A DNA stretch of 64,000 nucleotides from Nibribacter koreensis. Lineage in GTDB: Bacteria; Bacteroidota; Bacteroidia; Cytophagales; Hymenobacteraceae. Below are positions 62,566-64,000 of this stretch, in pieces (position 1 is the first letter of the stretch; every line of letters begins with the position of its first letter). Made by a program: the position numbers and the translations under genes. The stretch spans positions 62,001 through 126,000 of the forward strand of contig NZ_BAABGX010000002.1 in the NCBI RefSeq assembly GCF_039541795.1. The letters are read 5' to 3'. Below the pieces are notes generated by a model. The model saw only the letters and a program-made list of their open reading frames with translations. It made no database searches and was not told the DNA's origin.

Positions 62566-62601
62566 TCGTAGAGACCAGGCACCGCCTTGTCTCCCACGCA
62601 T
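62566..62601. repeat. GAGACAAGG palindrome family, copy 6 (inverted)
   Basis: Reads GTAGAGACCAGGCACC then GCCTTGTCTCCCACGCAT on the plus strand; right end of island E. Confidence 0.75.
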
Positions 62602-62738
62602 TTCATTTCAACACTGCCGGCGGCTACCACCGGGCGTTTGTACCATCAAATTTTGTACTCCTTTTAAATGTAAAACACAAAGCAGTTCTGGTTTAGACAG
62701 CCCGTTCCTCAAATAGTTTAACAAGCAGACCGGCTTTC

Positions 62739-62776
62739 TGTTTTTGGCTTATTTTGCGCAAAACAGGCCAAAAACA
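62739..62776. repeat. 38-bp palindrome, copy 26 (compensatory ends)
   Basis: Terminal CG became TG on the left and CA on the right, so the pair is kept. Pairing extends to 62734-62781. On the minus strand it supplies the T-tract of the lpdA terminator. Confidence 0.9.
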
Positions 62777-62805
62777 GAAAGGCCCGAAGTTTCCTTCGGG
62801 CCTTT
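62771..62805 (-). terminator. Terminator of lpdA
   Basis: Perfect 12-bp stem AAAGGCCCGAAG/CTTCGGGCCTTT with a 4-base loop, followed on the minus strand by CTGTTTTT of palindrome copy 26. Confidence 0.88.
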
Positions 62806-62826
62806 GGTATCTAAAAGAAGAATGTT

Positions 62827-64000
62827 CTATAAGTGAATCACCTCACCGTAGGCAGCAGCGGCGGCTTCCATTACGGCTTCAGACATGGTTGGGTGCGGAT
62901 GAACGGCTTTGATGATCTCATGACCGGTAGTTTCCAATTTACGGGCCACTACAATCTCAGCGATCATCTCGGTTACATTGGCGCCAATCATGTGGGCTCC
63001 TAAGAACTCACCGTATTTGGCGTCAAAAATCACCTTCACAAAACCGTCTTTCACGCCACCGGCACTGGCTTTACCTGAGGCCGAGAATGGGAATTTGCCC
63101 ACTTTGATTTCGCGGCCCATCTCTTTGCACTCTTTCTCTGTGTAGCCCACAGACGCAATTTCTGGCGAGCAGTAGGTACAGCCTGGTATGTTCTTGTAGT
63201 CCAAAGGCTCTGGGTGGTGACCGGCAATGGCTTCCACGCAGATGATACCCTCAGCGGAGGCAACGTGCGCCAAGGCTGGACCTTTCACGATGTCACCAAT
63301 AGCATACACGCCTTCTACGTTGGTCTTGTAGAAATCATCTGTGATGACGCGGCCACGCTCAACGGCCACGCCCACTTCCTCCAGACCCAGGTTCTCCAGG
63401 TTGGTTTGAATACCTACGGCAGAAAGAACCACATCGGCTTCAATGGTTTCTTCGCCTTTGGCGGTTTTGATTTTTACTATGCAACCCGCGCCAGAAGTGT
63501 CTACAGATAGCACTTCTGAGTTGGTCATCACGTTGATGCCAGATTTCTTAAACGACTTCTCCAGTTGCTTAGAAATCTCCTCATCCTCTACCGGCACAAT
63601 GTTAGGCAGGTATTCTACCACGGTCACCTCGGTGCCCATGGCGTTGTAGAAATACGCGAACTCCACGCCAATGGCTCCAGAGCCTACTACTACCATTTTC
63701 TTTGGCATGTTCTCCAGGACCATGGCTTGGCGATAACCGATGATTTTCTGACCATCAATCGGAAGGTTTGGCAACTCGCGCGAGCGGGCACCGGTGGCCA
63801 GGATAATGTGTTTGGCTTCGTAGATTTGGGCTTGGCCGTCCTCAGAGGTCACCTCTAACTGGCCTTTGCCTTTTAGTTTGCCGTAACCGGCTATGTGGTC
63901 AATCTTGTTTTTTCTGAACAGGAACTGGATGCCTTTGCTCATGCCCTGGGCCACCCCACGGCTGCGGTTTACCACGGCGCCAAAGTCAGCGGAGGCATCT
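62827..64000 (-). CDS. lpdA: Dihydrolipoyl dehydrogenase, C-terminal part
   Basis: The visible 390 residues enter from the right edge and are open there, so the N-terminus with its FAD site and redox Cys pair is outside the window. Present are ATGARSRELPNLP, the NAD-binding GSGAIGVEFAYFY, the second FAD contact GVYAIGDIVKGPALAH, and the dimer domain with catalytic HPHPTMSEAVMEAA. It is the E3 subunit that reoxidises lipoamide in 2-oxo acid dehydrogenase complexes. The frame has an internal ATG near 63975, not the real start. Confidence 0.95.
   Translation of the reverse strand, partial: DASADFGAVVNRSRGVAQGMSKGIQFLFRKNKIDHIAGYGKLKGKGQLEVTSEDGQAQIYEAKHIILATGARSRELPNLPIDGQKIIGYRQAMVLENMPKKMVVVGSGAIGVEFAYFYNAMGTEVTVVEYLPNIVPVEDEEISKQLEKSFKKSGINVMTNSEVLSVDTSGAGCIVKIKTAKGEETIEADVVLSAVGIQTNLENLGLEEVGVAVERGRVITDDFYKTNVEGVYAIGDIVKGPALAHVASAEGIICVEAIAGHHPEPLDYKNIPGCTYCSPEIASVGYTEKECKEMGREIKVGKFPFSASGKASAGGVKDGFVKVIFDAKYGEFLGAHMIGANVTEMIAEIVVARKLETTGHEIIKAVHPHPTMSEAVMEAAAAAYGEVIHL

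Larger units (their letters stand above)
62253..62601. repeat. Repeat island E: 350-bp unit with GAGACAAGG inverted ends
   Basis: A copy of the GAGACAAGG palindrome family stands at each end in opposite orientation (62253-62288 and 62566-62601), giving terminal inverted repeats of about 36 bases. Inside are CTCTTTCAGATTTACTCATT repeats, AAGCACTTG tandem units (about 62355-62382) and a perfect 21-bp inverted repeat with arms beginning GTCGGGGATTTATC (62435-62495). No gene is seen. The form resembles a MITE. The rest of 62049-62826 outside it holds promoter sequence and palindrome copy 26. Confidence 0.65.

Noticed and set aside
2677..62776. CRISPR array made of the 38-bp repeats
   Set aside because: Copies are kilobases apart, lie between different genes, and are palindromes with no spacer periodicity.
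1..64000. tRNA or rRNA genes
   Set aside because: No cloverleaf-like segment with a TTCGA-type arm and CCA end, and no rRNA-like block, was noticed on reading; a tRNA scan could overrule this.

Overview
The window looks like chromosomal DNA of an aerobic, gliding-type Bacteroidetes (Cytophagales; the gene set and roughly 50 percent GC suggest a Hymenobacteraceae/Rufibacter-like organism, which is an inference). Clues are type IX secretion (T9SS) cargo with both kinds of C-terminal sorting domain, a PorP/SprF protein, a fused CcoN-CcoO cbb3 oxidase, SusC/TonB-type outer-membrane proteins, and TAnnTTTG-type promoter elements. No rRNA, tRNA, CRISPR array, phage or recognisable transposase gene was seen.

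Layout. 1-5000: a broken radical SAM gene at the edge, a Thr/Gly lipoprotein, a three-gene lipoprotein/SCO/cytochrome c operon, and several low-complexity or unknown proteins. 5080-5275: a candidate structured small RNA. 5920-15235: a giant SprB-like adhesin with its SprF partner, two small secreted paralogues and a membrane protein with a natural His6 end. 15360-24165: an HD protein, SNF2/SWIM helicase, YciI, YehS-like, L,D-transpeptidase, signal peptidase I and DUF5655 protein. 24278-33234: universal stress protein and the cbb3 oxidase locus (ccoS-ccoNO-ccoQ-ccoP, then ccoG-ccoH-safE), split by a repeat island. 33640-43958: lipoprotein, K+/H+ antiporter, quinone oxidoreductase-like SDR, tyrS behind a Tyr-rich leader and terminator, LysR regulator, a zincin-like protein, a VLRF1-like protein and CorA. 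44583-52688: nuoJKLMN followed closely by a long PurF-type amidotransferase. 52825-64000: a T9SS type A protein, an EamA transporter, a glycine-zipper protein, a TonB-type receptor and the C-terminal part of lpdA.

The most distinctive non-coding feature is a 38-bp palindrome present 26 times (plus one decayed copy), always between genes and always the same length, with paired compensatory changes. Many copies abut ordinary terminators and supply their T-tract. Pairs of copies bound mosaic islands (A 19974-20632, B 28191-29247, C 44107-44459, D 56525-57705) built from other recurring palindromic modules. The other outstanding signal is the apparent attenuation leader of tyrS (37489-37688). Both are read from sequence only and need comparative or RNA data.
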